Shown one piece after another: positions 45,595 through 53,903 of a stretch of DNA of 64,000 nucleotides. Within the stretch, counting starts at the first letter, position 1; every line of letters begins with the position of its first letter. Both the position numbers and the translations under genes were made by a program. The notes beneath the pieces are model-generated. The model saw only the letters and a program-made list of their open reading frames with translations. It ran no database searches and was not told the origin of the DNA. Source of the stretch: Candidatus Melainabacteria bacterium (GTDB lineage: Bacteria; Cyanobacteriota; Vampirovibrionia; Obscuribacterales; Obscuribacteraceae); contig CP064963.1 of NCBI GenBank assembly GCA_016699165.1, positions 4,340,001 to 4,404,000 of the forward strand. Direction: 5' to 3'.

Positions 45595-46389
45595 TCAATC
45601 CTCCATTTCGTCTCTATCGTCATGGTCTTCGCTTAAAAGTTGCTGCAAGCGTTTTGGATAACTGTTGAGAAAATCACGAGTTATTTTATAATGTTCTGTC
45701 TCTTCAAAAGATATCTGTCTGCATCCATCTGAGTCGAACAAAAATATTTTGGCATTGGGATATGCCATTAATATAGGTGAATGCGTAGCTATTATAAACT
45801 GAGACTGGTCTTTAACCAGATCGTCTATGCGTACAAGGGCCGACAATTGTCGGCTGGGAGACAGCGCCGCTTCAGGCTCGTCGAACAGGTAAAAACCTTT
45901 ACCACCAAGTCCATGAGTCAACAATGCAAGAAAAGATTCGCCATGCGACTGCTCGTGCAAAGACTTTCCGCCATATCGTCTGAACACTTGTTCTTTAGAA
46001 GTACATGCATCCGGATCTCGCCAGAGTTTATCTAAATAACTTGCGATATCAAAAAAGCTTTCTGCTCTGAGAAAAAATCTATCTTTAGGCTTTTGGAAAC
46101 TTTTTTTGCCTTGAATGTAATCGCATAAGTTAGTTGAGCCGAATTCGTCTTCGACCTGAAAATTTCCTGTTCCACCCTCGCCGGACAACTGCATACTCGA
46201 AGCAATAGCTTCGAGTAGAGTCGATTTGCCAGAGCCATTTTCACCAACTAAAAAGGTCACGTCGGGATGAAAATCCATACGTTCTAAGTTTGAGATTGCT
46301 GGAATGCAAAATGGAAAATTTTGGGCTGCTTTTCCTTGAGGAATCGATAAGGTAATCGATCTTAGATATGGCTTAATTTCCATACCCAT
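45595..46389 (-). CDS. ABC/AAA-type ATPase (COG3910-like)
   Basis: 264 aa cytoplasmic P-loop ATPase. Walker A is GENGSGKST around residues 47-55, an ABC-like signature HGES lies near 155, Walker B is FYLFDEPEAALSP, and the switch His is in IIATHSP. The short length with no long coiled coil fits the stand-alone COG3910 ATPases rather than SMC or RecF. It is encoded between the Gly-rich protein (20-base gap) and the metacaspase (10-base gap), all in one direction. Confidence 0.88.
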   Translation of the reverse strand: MGMEIKPYLRSITLSIPQGKAAQNFPFCIPAISNLERMDFHPDVTFLVGENGSGKSTLLEAIASSMQLSGEGGTGNFQVEDEFGSTNLCDYIQGKKSFQKPKDRFFLRAESFFDIASYLDKLWRDPDACTSKEQVFRRYGGKSLHEQSHGESFLALLTHGLGGKGFYLFDEPEAALSPSRQLSALVRIDDLVKDQSQFIIATHSPILMAYPNAKIFLFDSDGCRQISFEETEHYKITRDFLNSYPKRLQQLLSEDHDDRDEMED

Positions 46390-46409
46390 TCAAATCAGTC
46401 CTATATCGC

Positions 46410-47756
46410 CTATCTGCCGCGTCCGCCGCCACCGCCGCCGGTTCTGCCGCGACTGGCGCCACCGCCACCGCCACCACCGGGTCGGCCACGACCTGCGCCG
46501 CCACCACCATATCCGCCGCCGCCGCCAGAGCCACCGGGTCTGCCACGACCTGCGCCGCCGCCATATCCGCCACCGCCGCCGGAGCCACCAGATCTGCCTC
46601 GGGCACCGCCGCCACCAAATCCGCCACCAGAACCGCCGGAACCACCAGATCTGCCGCGAGCACCGCCGCCTGCATATCCGCCGCCACCACCAGAGCCACC
46701 GGACCTACCGCGAGCACCCCCGCCTGCATATCCGCCACCACCACCGGAGCCACCAGATCCACCAGCGTAACCGCCGCCTTCTCCGCCGCCATTTGGTCTG
46801 CTGCGACCTGCGCCGCCGCCATATCCACCACCACCGGAGCCGCCAGCGTAACCGCCGCCTTCGCCACCGCCACTTGGTCTGCCGCGACCTGCGCCGCCGC
46901 CATAACCGCCACCACCGCCGGAGCCGCCAGCGTAACCGCCGCCTTCTCCACCGCCACTTGGTCTGCCGCGACCTGCGCCGCCGCCATAACCACCGCCGGA
47001 ACCGCCGCCATAACCGCCGCCACCAGAGCCACCGGATCTGCCGCGACTTCCGCCGCCGCCATAACCACCGCCGCCGCCACCGGATCTGCCACGGGCACCG
47101 CCGCCGCCACCACCGCCGCCGAAGCTACGACCTCTTCCACCAAATCCGCCGCCGCCACCTGCACCAGCGCCTTGGCGTCCTCTATTTTCTCTATCTCCAG
47201 TGAATCTGGGCTTGCGCTCTGCTTCTCCAGATTGGCTTTCTTCGCCTTTTTCCATATCTTCTAAGTCGAGACCATCAATAGCTTCAAGTTCTGACTCGGG
47301 AGAATCGAAATCTTTTTTGGCTCTTGGTTCTGGACTCCAACGAGTGGTTTTTACTTCATTCTCGTTTTTGAATTCAGATGTGAATTTCCTGTCATTCATG
47401 CCTCTTTGATCGGCTTGAGTAGTCAGAACATATTTGAGAATTTCAGTTAGAAACGTTGTGACAGACATCTTCGCTTCTTCAGCAAGTCCTTCTGCAATGT
47501 CGAGCATGCGAGGCGAAAGATTGAGATTTACGTTAGCCGGTTTGGCAGGTCTTGGACCTTGTCCTTGCCCTTGTCCTTGTCCTTGTCCTTGTCCTCTATC
47601 TCTATCTGAACGACGTGGACGTTCGCCACCTTCGCCTGCGGACTCATCTTCTTTTGTACGCTTTTCTTTATAGGCTGAAGCATCTTCTTCCGACATGCGC
47701 ATTGTGCGGGGTTTGTCGTCGTTTGGCGAATCGCCACTCTTGTCATCCGTGTTCAT
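46410..47756 (-). CDS. Ribbon-helix-helix-like protein with long Gly/Arg-rich tail
   Basis: 448 aa. The N-terminus is charged with a (QG)n run at residues ~56-67. Residues 75-113 (NVNLNLSPRMLDIAEGLAEE then MSVTTFLTEILKYVL) look like one beta strand and two helices of a ribbon-helix-helix DNA-binding unit. Residues ~205-448 are almost only Gly, Arg, Ser and Tyr in repeats such as GGYGGGAGRGRP and GGARGRSGG, like RGG-box RNA-binding or phase-separating tails. A nucleic-acid-binding role is likely. It is the first gene of a run that continues into the ATPase and metacaspase. Confidence 0.8.
   Translation of the reverse strand: MNTDDKSGDSPNDDKPRTMRMSEEDASAYKEKRTKEDESAGEGGERPRRSDRDRGQGQGQGQGQGQGPRPAKPANVNLNLSPRMLDIAEGLAEEAKMSVTTFLTEILKYVLTTQADQRGMNDRKFTSEFKNENEVKTTRWSPEPRAKKDFDSPESELEAIDGLDLEDMEKGEESQSGEAERKPRFTGDRENRGRQGAGAGGGGGFGGRGRSFGGGGGGGGARGRSGGGGGGYGGGGSRGRSGGSGGGGYGGGSGGGYGGGAGRGRPSGGGEGGGYAGGSGGGGGYGGGAGRGRPSGGGEGGGYAGGSGGGGYGGGAGRSRPNGGGEGGGYAGGSGGSGGGGGYAGGGARGRSGGSGGGGGYAGGGARGRSGGSGGSGGGFGGGGARGRSGGSGGGGGYGGGAGRGRPGGSGGGGGYGGGGAGRGRPGGGGGGGASRGRTGGGGGGRGR
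46430..47150 (-). repeat. Degenerate tandem repeats coding the Gly/Arg-rich tail
   Basis: GC-rich imperfect repeats of about 45-75 bases (units coding GGGYGGGAGRGRP, GGGEGGGYAGGSG or GGARGRSGG) fill this stretch. They are much richer in GC than the neighbours because of Gly codons GGC/GGT. Copy number is expected to vary and assembly may be imperfect here. Confidence 0.85.
47557..47595 (-). repeat. Hexamer repeat coding Gln-Gly
   Basis: Six copies of a CCTTGT-type hexamer (one CCTTGC) on the + strand code the (QG)n run of the Gly-rich protein. In-frame hexamers change length without breaking the frame, so it is a possible variable-length site. Confidence 0.8.
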
Positions 47757-47824
47757 ATATGCTTCTAACCTTCTATAAGATTGTCAGATCATACAAGACA
47801 ATACCTCTTTACGTCTCTTTACGC

Positions 47825-48895
47825 TTATCTTTGCGCAATCTTGTTTTGGGCTCTAAAGCGCATCTGTGAGGCTTCAGCCTGCCTTCCGGTGGCTTGCAAT
47901 AATTCGGCATAATTGGTTAATGCGCTTGCAAGACCTGCTTTATTCTCCTGAGCTTTGTCATAAATAGCGATTGATTGTTTGTAATACGGCTCAGCATCAG
48001 CCATTCTGTTTTGCATGCGACAAATCAGAGCCAAATTATTGAGGGCATTTGCCAGATTAGGACTGTCTTTGTCCAATTTTGCTTGATAAATCGAAACCGC
48101 TCGCTTAAGCATTGGTTCAGCTTCTGAATAGCGTTTCTGCATACGCAAAACCTCTGCCAGATTCACAAGCGAATTTGCAACATTGACACTATCTTTGCCA
48201 GAAGTGCGCTCAAAAGTAGAAAGAGACCAGCGAAATAGAGGTTCTGCCTGAGCTACTTTTCCTTGCATAAAATACAGTCCGCCTAAATTGTTGCGAACTA
48301 TGGCTACTTTAGTGCTTTCAGCTCCAAATTTTTTCTCGTAAATACCAGAGGCTTCTTTGAACATAGCTTCAGCTTGAGGATAGTATCCGGCTGTGTAATA
48401 CAGCTCAGCAAGAGCGTTTTCGCTATCTGCAATGGCTGGATCACCCGCTTCTAAATTGTTTTCTCTTATAGTCAGCGCTTGTTGCAAAACTTCTTCTGCT
48501 TTTTCGTGCTGACCTTGCTGAGATAGTGCAGAACCTGCTCCTGTCAAGCTTTCAGCTAATTGCAATAACTGTGGGCGCATGGCCTTATTTTGAATAGCGG
48601 CAGCGTCTTCAAAATATTTTTTCGATTCTGTAAATTTGCCTTGATTCGCTTTGAGCTTGCCCATTGACAAAAGCAGCGATGCTTTGCTCATATCGTCTTG
48701 TTTGCTTTTTTCTTTGCTGGCAATGGCGTTGGATAGAACCACTTGTGCCTGAGCGTAGTTGTCTTTCTCGATTAACTTGTCCGCCTCGACTTTCATGTTA
48801 TTTGGATCTGAGTGGAAAACGGCAAATCCCGCTGCCACAAGTAAACTGGCTCCCAATGCGGGAAAAGCCAGATATTTAAATTTTTTGCTTTGCAT
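47825..48895 (-). CDS. Anchored TPR protein (kinesin-light-chain-type repeats)
   Basis: 356 aa from the ATG at 48895 (AGGG just upstream); the frame runs on to 48970 inside the previous gene. N-terminal hydrophobic segment (YLAFPALGASLLVAAGFAVF). The rest is TPR_12-type repeats of 42 residues (VAIVRNNLGGLYFMQGKVAQ, NVANSLVNLAEVLRMQKRYS, NLANALNNLALICRMQNRMA). Such repeats bind partner proteins. Begins five bases after the glycine-zipper gene stop, so they share a transcript. Confidence 0.87.
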   Translation of the reverse strand: MQSKKFKYLAFPALGASLLVAAGFAVFHSDPNNMKVEADKLIEKDNYAQAQVVLSNAIASKEKSKQDDMSKASLLLSMGKLKANQGKFTESKKYFEDAAAIQNKAMRPQLLQLAESLTGAGSALSQQGQHEKAEEVLQQALTIRENNLEAGDPAIADSENALAELYYTAGYYPQAEAMFKEASGIYEKKFGAESTKVAIVRNNLGGLYFMQGKVAQAEPLFRWSLSTFERTSGKDSVNVANSLVNLAEVLRMQKRYSEAEPMLKRAVSIYQAKLDKDSPNLANALNNLALICRMQNRMADAEPYYKQSIAIYDKAQENKAGLASALTNYAELLQATGRQAEASQMRFRAQNKIAQR

Positions 48896-48900
48896 AATCC

Positions 48901-49518
48901 CTACCTCAGTCCGTGCTTCAATAATCCGTAAGCAAGACCAGCTGCTGATCCTACACCAGCTCCTTGCCATGCTCGTGTGCTGCGTCTGCTTGCTGCAGCA
49001 CCAAAACCAAGTCCCACCAAGCCGCCTGTAGCGACGTCTCTTACGATGGGATGTCTTTTTAGTGTATCGCTTGAACGTACAAGACCGACACCAGCCCCAG
49101 TTCCAGCTCCAATCAGTCCGCCGCGCACAACGCCGCGTCCGCTAATGAGCCCAGTGACAGCACCAGCTGCCGCGCCTACGCCCGCGCCCACAGTAGCTGC
49201 CTTGACTTTGGGATGTTTCTGGAAGAACGTTCTATTATCTTGTACGTAAACACGCTGGATCACAGGTTGTTTAACTACTACATATTTAGTGCCACCAGAT
49301 TGATAAGATGCGCGTCTTTGTGGCAACGAATTTTTAGGCACCTGCACGTATGTAGTGTCGAGTACAGGTGTTTGTCTTATTAAGCGCGGCATGGCGGCGC
49401 TGTTTTCAATATTTCCGGTAAGTAATGTCTGGGCAGATGCTTCAGTGACTGAGGTGAGGGAAGAAAGCCCTACTGTTCCTATCGATATTAAGCATATCGC
49501 CCGCTGGATGCTGTTCAT
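48901..49518 (-). CDS. Exported glycine-zipper protein
   Basis: 205 aa from the ATG at 49518 (GGAG seven bases upstream). Signal peptide ends near residue 30 (SLTSVTEASAQ). The middle holds basic Tyr/Val-rich sequence. The C-terminal ~105 residues carry three glycine-zipper blocks (VGAGVGAAAGAVTGLISGRG, GLIGAGTGAGVGLV, TGGLVGLGFGAAAS), which pack as membrane helices in envelope proteins. Precedes the TPR gene. Confidence 0.75.
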   Translation of the reverse strand: MNSIQRAICLISIGTVGLSSLTSVTEASAQTLLTGNIENSAAMPRLIRQTPVLDTTYVQVPKNSLPQRRASYQSGGTKYVVVKQPVIQRVYVQDNRTFFQKHPKVKAATVGAGVGAAAGAVTGLISGRGVVRGGLIGAGTGAGVGLVRSSDTLKRHPIVRDVATGGLVGLGFGAAASRRSTRAWQGAGVGSAAGLAYGLLKHGLR

Positions 49519-49713
49519 ACGCAATCTCCAAAATTTTCATGGTTCACATAGTCCCCTCGACGCCCATGAATTCATTATGTTCCGCCACAGAATGCGAGAT
49601 TAATTGAAGTTAAAGGGAGCCTTGTGCCAGATTCGACACTGTTTTTAGCATGTTGGATCTATCATGATGCCAACACTTGTCCCATTCATTTTTTATAGTG
49701 AGAGCCTTATCCA

Positions 49714-50937
49714 ATGAGCATCGCATCAAAGACAAAGACAGCGTTTCCTCTTGAAAAGATTCAGTCTAAGTTAGCCGAACATTCCTTTGACGGCTGGCTT
49801 TTCTACTTCTTTAAAAACAACGATCCAATTGCGCTGGCAGCGCTTAAATTGACCGAGACCCACATGTTTTCAAGACGTTGGTACTATTTTGTTCCTAAAA
49901 GTGGCGAGCCCATAAAACTGGTGCATAAAATAGAAGCGGGAGCTTTAGACTCGCTGCCTGGACGCAAAGTCGAGTATGTTGGCTGGCAAGAAATGGAAAG
50001 TGCACTTGGTGAAATTCTGGCTGGTGCAAAAAATGTTGCTATGCAATATTCTCCACGCAACGCTGTGCCATATATTTCTCGAGTCGATGCAGGGACCATT
50101 GAGTTGATAACTTCACTTGGTGTCAAAGTGGTATCATCTGCAAATTTAGTCCAACATTTTGAAGCAACATGGACCAAAGAACAGCTCGATAGCCACATTT
50201 TCGCTACAGAAAAACTGAAAGAAATTGTGCATCTTGCGTTTGCTCAAGTGAAAAAAGAATTGAGCGCAGGCAAGTCGCTGACTGAATATGATATTCAGCA
50301 GTTTATCGTTTCTAAGTTTAACGAGAATAAGCTCTATACCTATTCACCTCCCATAGTGGCAGTGAATGAAAATTGTGGAAATCCGCACTATCAGCCCACT
50401 GCCGAAATACATAAACCTATTAAGATGGGTGATTTTCTTCTTATAGATCTATGGGCTAAGCAAGAAAACGTTCCTCAATCTGTTTACGGAGACATTACCT
50501 GGACTGCTTTTGTGGGTGATACCATTCCACAAAAGTATATTGATATTTTTGAAATCGTCAAAGATGCACGCAACGCCGGACTCAATTTCGTCAAAGAGGC
50601 AGTTAGCTCGGGCAAAAAATTATACGGTTGGCAAGTTGATGATGTAACTCGCCAGCATATTATAGACAAGGGATACGGACAATATTTTGTTCACCGCACA
50701 GGACATTCTATTGGCGAAGAGGTGCATGGAAACGGGGCTAACTTAGATAATCTAGAAACGCGCGATGAGCGAGAGTTACTGCCCTGCACTGGATTTTCGA
50801 TTGAGCCGGGAATTTATATGAAAGAATTTGGCGTGCGTAGTGAAATTGATGTTTACATCGGCGATGCCAAAAATGTGATTGTAGCAGGCAGTCCAATTCA
50901 AGAAGAATTGATAGCCATTATGAAGATGGGAGAATAA
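49714..50937 (+). CDS. M24 family metallopeptidase (Xaa-Pro aminopeptidase-like)
   Basis: 407 aa cytoplasmic enzyme of the pita-bread fold. N-terminal creatinase-like domain (residues ~1-160) and catalytic domain with the five metal ligands in place: Asp in LLIDLWAK, Asp in YGDITWTAF, His in HRTGHSIGEEVHG, Glu in FSIEPGIYM and Glu in VRSEIDVYI. The family cuts N-terminal residues before proline, or dipeptides; specificity is not certain here. ATG start. It is followed after three bases by the IPT/TIG gene. Confidence 0.92.
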   Translation: MSIASKTKTAFPLEKIQSKLAEHSFDGWLFYFFKNNDPIALAALKLTETHMFSRRWYYFVPKSGEPIKLVHKIEAGALDSLPGRKVEYVGWQEMESALGEILAGAKNVAMQYSPRNAVPYISRVDAGTIELITSLGVKVVSSANLVQHFEATWTKEQLDSHIFATEKLKEIVHLAFAQVKKELSAGKSLTEYDIQQFIVSKFNENKLYTYSPPIVAVNENCGNPHYQPTAEIHKPIKMGDFLLIDLWAKQENVPQSVYGDITWTAFVGDTIPQKYIDIFEIVKDARNAGLNFVKEAVSSGKKLYGWQVDDVTRQHIIDKGYGQYFVHRTGHSIGEEVHGNGANLDNLETRDERELLPCTGFSIEPGIYMKEFGVRSEIDVYIGDAKNVIVAGSPIQEELIAIMKMGE

Positions 50938-50940
50938 TTG

Positions 50941-51933
50941 ATGTTGATGCGCCGCTTTAGTCTTTGTCTTTCAATAATTGCCTCTATTCTGATGGCATGT
51001 CCTGCGTACAGTCTTGCCCAGCAATTAGTGCAAGAAGGTGGACCGTTTGTTTGTCAAGGTACAGGTAAGCTTGAGAAATTCTCAGCTGCCGTAAATGTAA
51101 CAGCACAGCAAGAATCGCAACCGCTCTGGATGACCTTTTATAACGGATATGGTGGCAGAGCTGGATTTAGTTGGATTCGAGTTTTCCTATCACCTCCAAA
51201 CCAGCGTCAAGGAGAAATTGGAGAAATTCTGGCTGACGAAAATGCTTTTACTCAAAAGCATGCCATCACAGTTGATGTCTCAGGTTTGTTGTCCAAAAAC
51301 GGAAAACAATTGTTTGTAGAAGGCGAAGGCAGTAAGGGAGCCATTTTTAGTTGGGCTCTTACAACAGTCAAAAATAAATTGACCGTGCTTGACTGCACAA
51401 AAATTCAAGATGGAAAAGATGTTTTGATTCACGGCACAGGATTTAGTGTGAATGCCAATGAAAACAACGTCACCTTCGATGGTAAGCCCGCTCAAGTTCT
51501 TCAAGCCAATGCTCGCATTCTTGTCGTGAAACCACCGTCAGGAATTTCCTCGGCTGGAAAAATGTCTCTAGTCGTGAGCGCACTGGGCGAAACGAGTGAG
51601 CCTATAAAGGTAGGAGTTGTTTCTCTGCCTCCCCACCTTACCGGTATGACCCCTTATGGCGGACCATCAGGTGGTTATCTCACTATCTCTGGATCTAATT
51701 TTGCACCAGCTCCAAGTGACAATGTGGTGAGAATAGGACCATATACGGCTAATGTCACATCTGTTAATTCCAATAATCTTACCTGCGTAATTCCTGACTG
51801 GGGCTCTTCTGGTGGAACGTTGCCAGTGCGTGTAATAAGCAACGGCGTGCCATCTGAGAACACTCTCAGTTTCTGGTGCATGAATCACTATTATGGTGGC
51901 GATGCAGCTGCACCTGTGTATCAAAACGACTAA
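50941..51933 (+). CDS. Exported IPT/TIG-domain protein
   Basis: 330 aa; ATG at 50941 with GGGAG eight bases upstream inside the end of the M24 gene. Signal peptide ends near residue 27 (ASILMACPAYSLAQQ). An N-terminal beta domain (~30-145) is followed by two Ig-like IPT/TIG domains: VLIHGTGFSVNANENNVTF and LTISGSNFAPAPSDNVVRI, each with the typical GxxF...V.F/I pattern. Such domains bind partners or surfaces outside the cell membrane. Function not assigned. Confidence 0.82.
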   Translation: MLMRRFSLCLSIIASILMACPAYSLAQQLVQEGGPFVCQGTGKLEKFSAAVNVTAQQESQPLWMTFYNGYGGRAGFSWIRVFLSPPNQRQGEIGEILADENAFTQKHAITVDVSGLLSKNGKQLFVEGEGSKGAIFSWALTTVKNKLTVLDCTKIQDGKDVLIHGTGFSVNANENNVTFDGKPAQVLQANARILVVKPPSGISSAGKMSLVVSALGETSEPIKVGVVSLPPHLTGMTPYGGPSGGYLTISGSNFAPAPSDNVVRIGPYTANVTSVNSNNLTCVIPDWGSSGGTLPVRVISNGVPSENTLSFWCMNHYYGGDAAAPVYQND

Positions 51934-52004
51934 AAAATAAATTTCGGGAACATTCAAGCTTCTATCCTCTTCTAATTAAACAGAAACGGAAAGAGGCACC
52001 CATA

Positions 52005-52568
52005 ATGTTATTTCGAAATAAAAGTATTTTTGCAGCTGTTGCTTTGACTATATCTGTTGTTGCAGCAAGTCCTAGCGCATTTGCACTTGATACCTGGGAA
52101 TTTAAAACAGGCAAGGGTGAATCTGTTATGGTCAAAAAAGGATTATTTGGCACTAAGACTGTAAAGTTGCAAGACCGTCTTGGTAATGGATACGAATCTG
52201 ACAAAAGCTTTTTTGGAAAAAAGAAAAATGCAGTGAGTATTCTTGGCAATGGAGTATCGGTTGAGAAGAATATTTTTGGTCGCAGTTCTATTAAAGGTTC
52301 GTCCCTTTTGGGCGACAGAATTGAAACCAAACGATCCTGGTTTGGGCTTGGACCTCGTCACACCTCTGTTGATATTAGCGGCGTAACGGGACTTGCTCAA
52401 AAGCTTTTAACTGGAAAACAGGCTCCAGGTGGGCTTTCTGCGACTTCTCCCGATCAGGGCCTTGTCGATCCTAAAACGTATTCCGATATCGGATTAGATC
52501 AAAACTCGATGGGGCAAAACGGCGCAAGCCCGGCGCAAGACGTTGAATCGAGCACATCGGAAAATTAG
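52005..52568 (+). CDS. Exported protein with four short FG repeats
   Basis: 187 aa from the ATG at 52005 (GAGG nine bases upstream); the open frame reaches 51876 but overlaps the TIG gene. Signal peptide ends near residue 27 (VVAASPSAFA). Residues ~38-126 hold four copies of a ~22-residue motif of the type [V/E]xxKxx(L/F/I/W)FG...(L/I)(G/S)(N/D/G), as in VMVKKGLFGTKTVKLQDRLG and VEKNIFGRSSIKGSSLLG. They suggest a small beta-sheet stack. The C-terminal tail is disordered. Unknown function. The last four bases overlap the convergent GNAT gene. Confidence 0.7.
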   Translation: MLFRNKSIFAAVALTISVVAASPSAFALDTWEFKTGKGESVMVKKGLFGTKTVKLQDRLGNGYESDKSFFGKKKNAVSILGNGVSVEKNIFGRSSIKGSSLLGDRIETKRSWFGLGPRHTSVDISGVTGLAQKLLTGKQAPGGLSATSPDQGLVDPKTYSDIGLDQNSMGQNGASPAQDVESSTSEN

Positions 52569-53062
52569 ACGAGAGTTTTGCTCATGAAGATGCATGGCAT
52601 TAAACGACCTGAGCTCAGTTTGTGATTTCCTTCGCCGTCGATTTTAAATCCGTTTTGTGAATAGAAAATTTTTGCATTCAACGATGCGTGCAATATCAAT
52701 TTGGCAAGACCTAGTTTTTTTGCGCGAGACTCAAGTTCTTGTAGAAGCGCTCTACCAAAGCCCATTCGCGAAAATTGTGGATCTATATAGATGGCGCGCA
52801 ACTCTTCTTGCGCTGGCACAATTTCACCAAATCCAGCAATTTTGCCTTCGGATTCGACTACTAAGATGATCGATTTTTCTGGATTGTTTTGCAATTTTTC
52901 TTCCATTTGCAAAACTCGGCTAGACAAGATTGGAGACCATTCATCCAGAATGGCTTGCTCATAAGATTCTTGAGCTGACACATGCACCGCATTTTGATGG
53001 GCTGAAATTATGCCTTCAGCATCAGATTTTAAAGCGTCACGTATCAAATAATTGAAAGGCAA
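52565..53062 (-). CDS. GNAT-family N-acetyltransferase
   Basis: ~165 aa from a TTG at 53062, placed eight bases after the stop of the upstream gene; the frame extends to a TTG at 53128, which would overlap that gene by 59 bases. The GNAT core is clear: motif A with acetyl-CoA-binding RAIYIDPQFSRMGFGRALLQ (R/Q-x-x-G-x-G/A type) and motif B LHASLNAKIFYSQNGF. It should move an acetyl group to an amine of unknown identity. Last gene of the 59231-52565 operon. Confidence 0.87.
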   Translation of the reverse strand: MPFNYLIRDALKSDAEGIISAHQNAVHVSAQESYEQAILDEWSPILSSRVLQMEEKLQNNPEKSIILVVESEGKIAGFGEIVPAQEELRAIYIDPQFSRMGFGRALLQELESRAKKLGLAKLILHASLNAKIFYSQNGFKIDGEGNHKLSSGRLMPCIFMSKTLV

Positions 53063-53069
53063 GATTGAG

Positions 53070-53888
53070 TTATTTGCTGTCTTGGGTAATTGATTTTTCC
53101 AGACGGGCAGCTTCTTTATTGTTGCCAAGCAATTTAAGAACCGCCACTCTATTCAAAATAGAATTTTTATACAAGTTTTTTTCGGCAGGCATTTTAGAAA
53201 GCATTTTGACGCTAATAGAATATTCGCTATCTGCTTTATCTAAATGATTTTTAGAGCGATAAAAACTGGCAAGATCAAGATGTGCTCTAACTATTGCAAG
53301 CTTGTCTTTATTTGTCTTTTCAAGACCTGCAAGTTTGTCTTTTAATATTTTTTCCGATTCTAAAAAGCAGGCAGTATCGTCTTTTTTTGGTGGGACATAA
53401 ACCTCGCCACGAAGTGGCATAATTTCTTGGTTGGTTTTAGCATTGTTAGGATCCGGTTTATTGGGATCCGATTTATTCGCATCGGGTTTGACTGAAACCT
53501 TGCCGCGTAAAGGCATTTCCTGAGAAGACTTGTTTGTTTGTTGAGCCCAGGCAAAGAGATTGGAAGTTGCTATAAGTGTCAGAAATGCACTTGCTGCTTG
53601 AATCATTTTGCGCGTTTTGTCGCGAATGACTCGAAGTCCTTTGGGGCAATTATCTGTGATTATTGTGCCGTCTTTACGCTTGTAAAATTGAACACAAACA
53701 CGTCCTTGCGTGCGAAGAGATAGAAATTCTTCAGCATCTGCTTTAGACATACTGGAAATATTATAAACATTCAAAGTGCACTGGTTGCAGAAGCGTTCGC
53801 GCTCATCGCCGACCATATTGTCCCAATCGGCACTGCATGGTGCTGCAATTGAGATTCGGTCAAGGATACTTTCTTTTTTGTTATTCAT
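53070..53888 (-). CDS. Cys-motif N-terminal domain plus membrane segment and TPR-like region
   Basis: 272 aa. Residues ~15-85 form a cysteine domain: CSADWDNM, then RERFCNQCTLNVYNISSM, RVCVQFYKRKDG and DNCPKG. The same W..M...RFC..C pattern occurs in many uncharacterised proteins of Bacteroidetes and myxobacteria; it may bind zinc. A membrane helix (IQAASAFLTLIATSNLFAWA) follows, so the Cys domain is cytoplasmic. Two copies of a PLRG[KE]V box then occur (EMPLRGKVSVKP, IMPLRGEVYVPP), and a TPR-like helical end. It begins 15 bases after the serpin stop. Confidence 0.78.
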   Translation of the reverse strand: MNNKKESILDRISIAAPCSADWDNMVGDERERFCNQCTLNVYNISSMSKADAEEFLSLRTQGRVCVQFYKRKDGTIITDNCPKGLRVIRDKTRKMIQAASAFLTLIATSNLFAWAQQTNKSSQEMPLRGKVSVKPDANKSDPNKPDPNNAKTNQEIMPLRGEVYVPPKKDDTACFLESEKILKDKLAGLEKTNKDKLAIVRAHLDLASFYRSKNHLDKADSEYSISVKMLSKMPAEKNLYKNSILNRVAVLKLLGNNKEAARLEKSITQDSK

Positions 53889-53903
53889 AAATTAGTTGGC
53901 TGT

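Noticed and set aside
46430..47150. Possible CRISPR array
   Set aside because: The repeats are imperfect, in frame, without unique spacers, and code for a Gly-rich protein.
46373..47164. 263-residue Ala/Val-rich frame on the minus strand
   Set aside because: Out-of-frame reading of the Gly/Arg repeat; composition follows from GC-rich Gly codons, and the RHH-containing frame is the real one.
46793..47203. His/Arg-rich + strand frame over the repeat region
   Set aside because: Antisense shadow of the same repeats; no start signal and no domain.
47528..47746. Short minus-strand frame in the (QG)n region
   Set aside because: Out-of-frame shadow of the hexamer repeat with Lys-Asp run.
45595..47756. 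Named anti-phage system
   Set aside because: Only a suggestive gene pairing; the protease carries a signal sequence and no known defence family is present.
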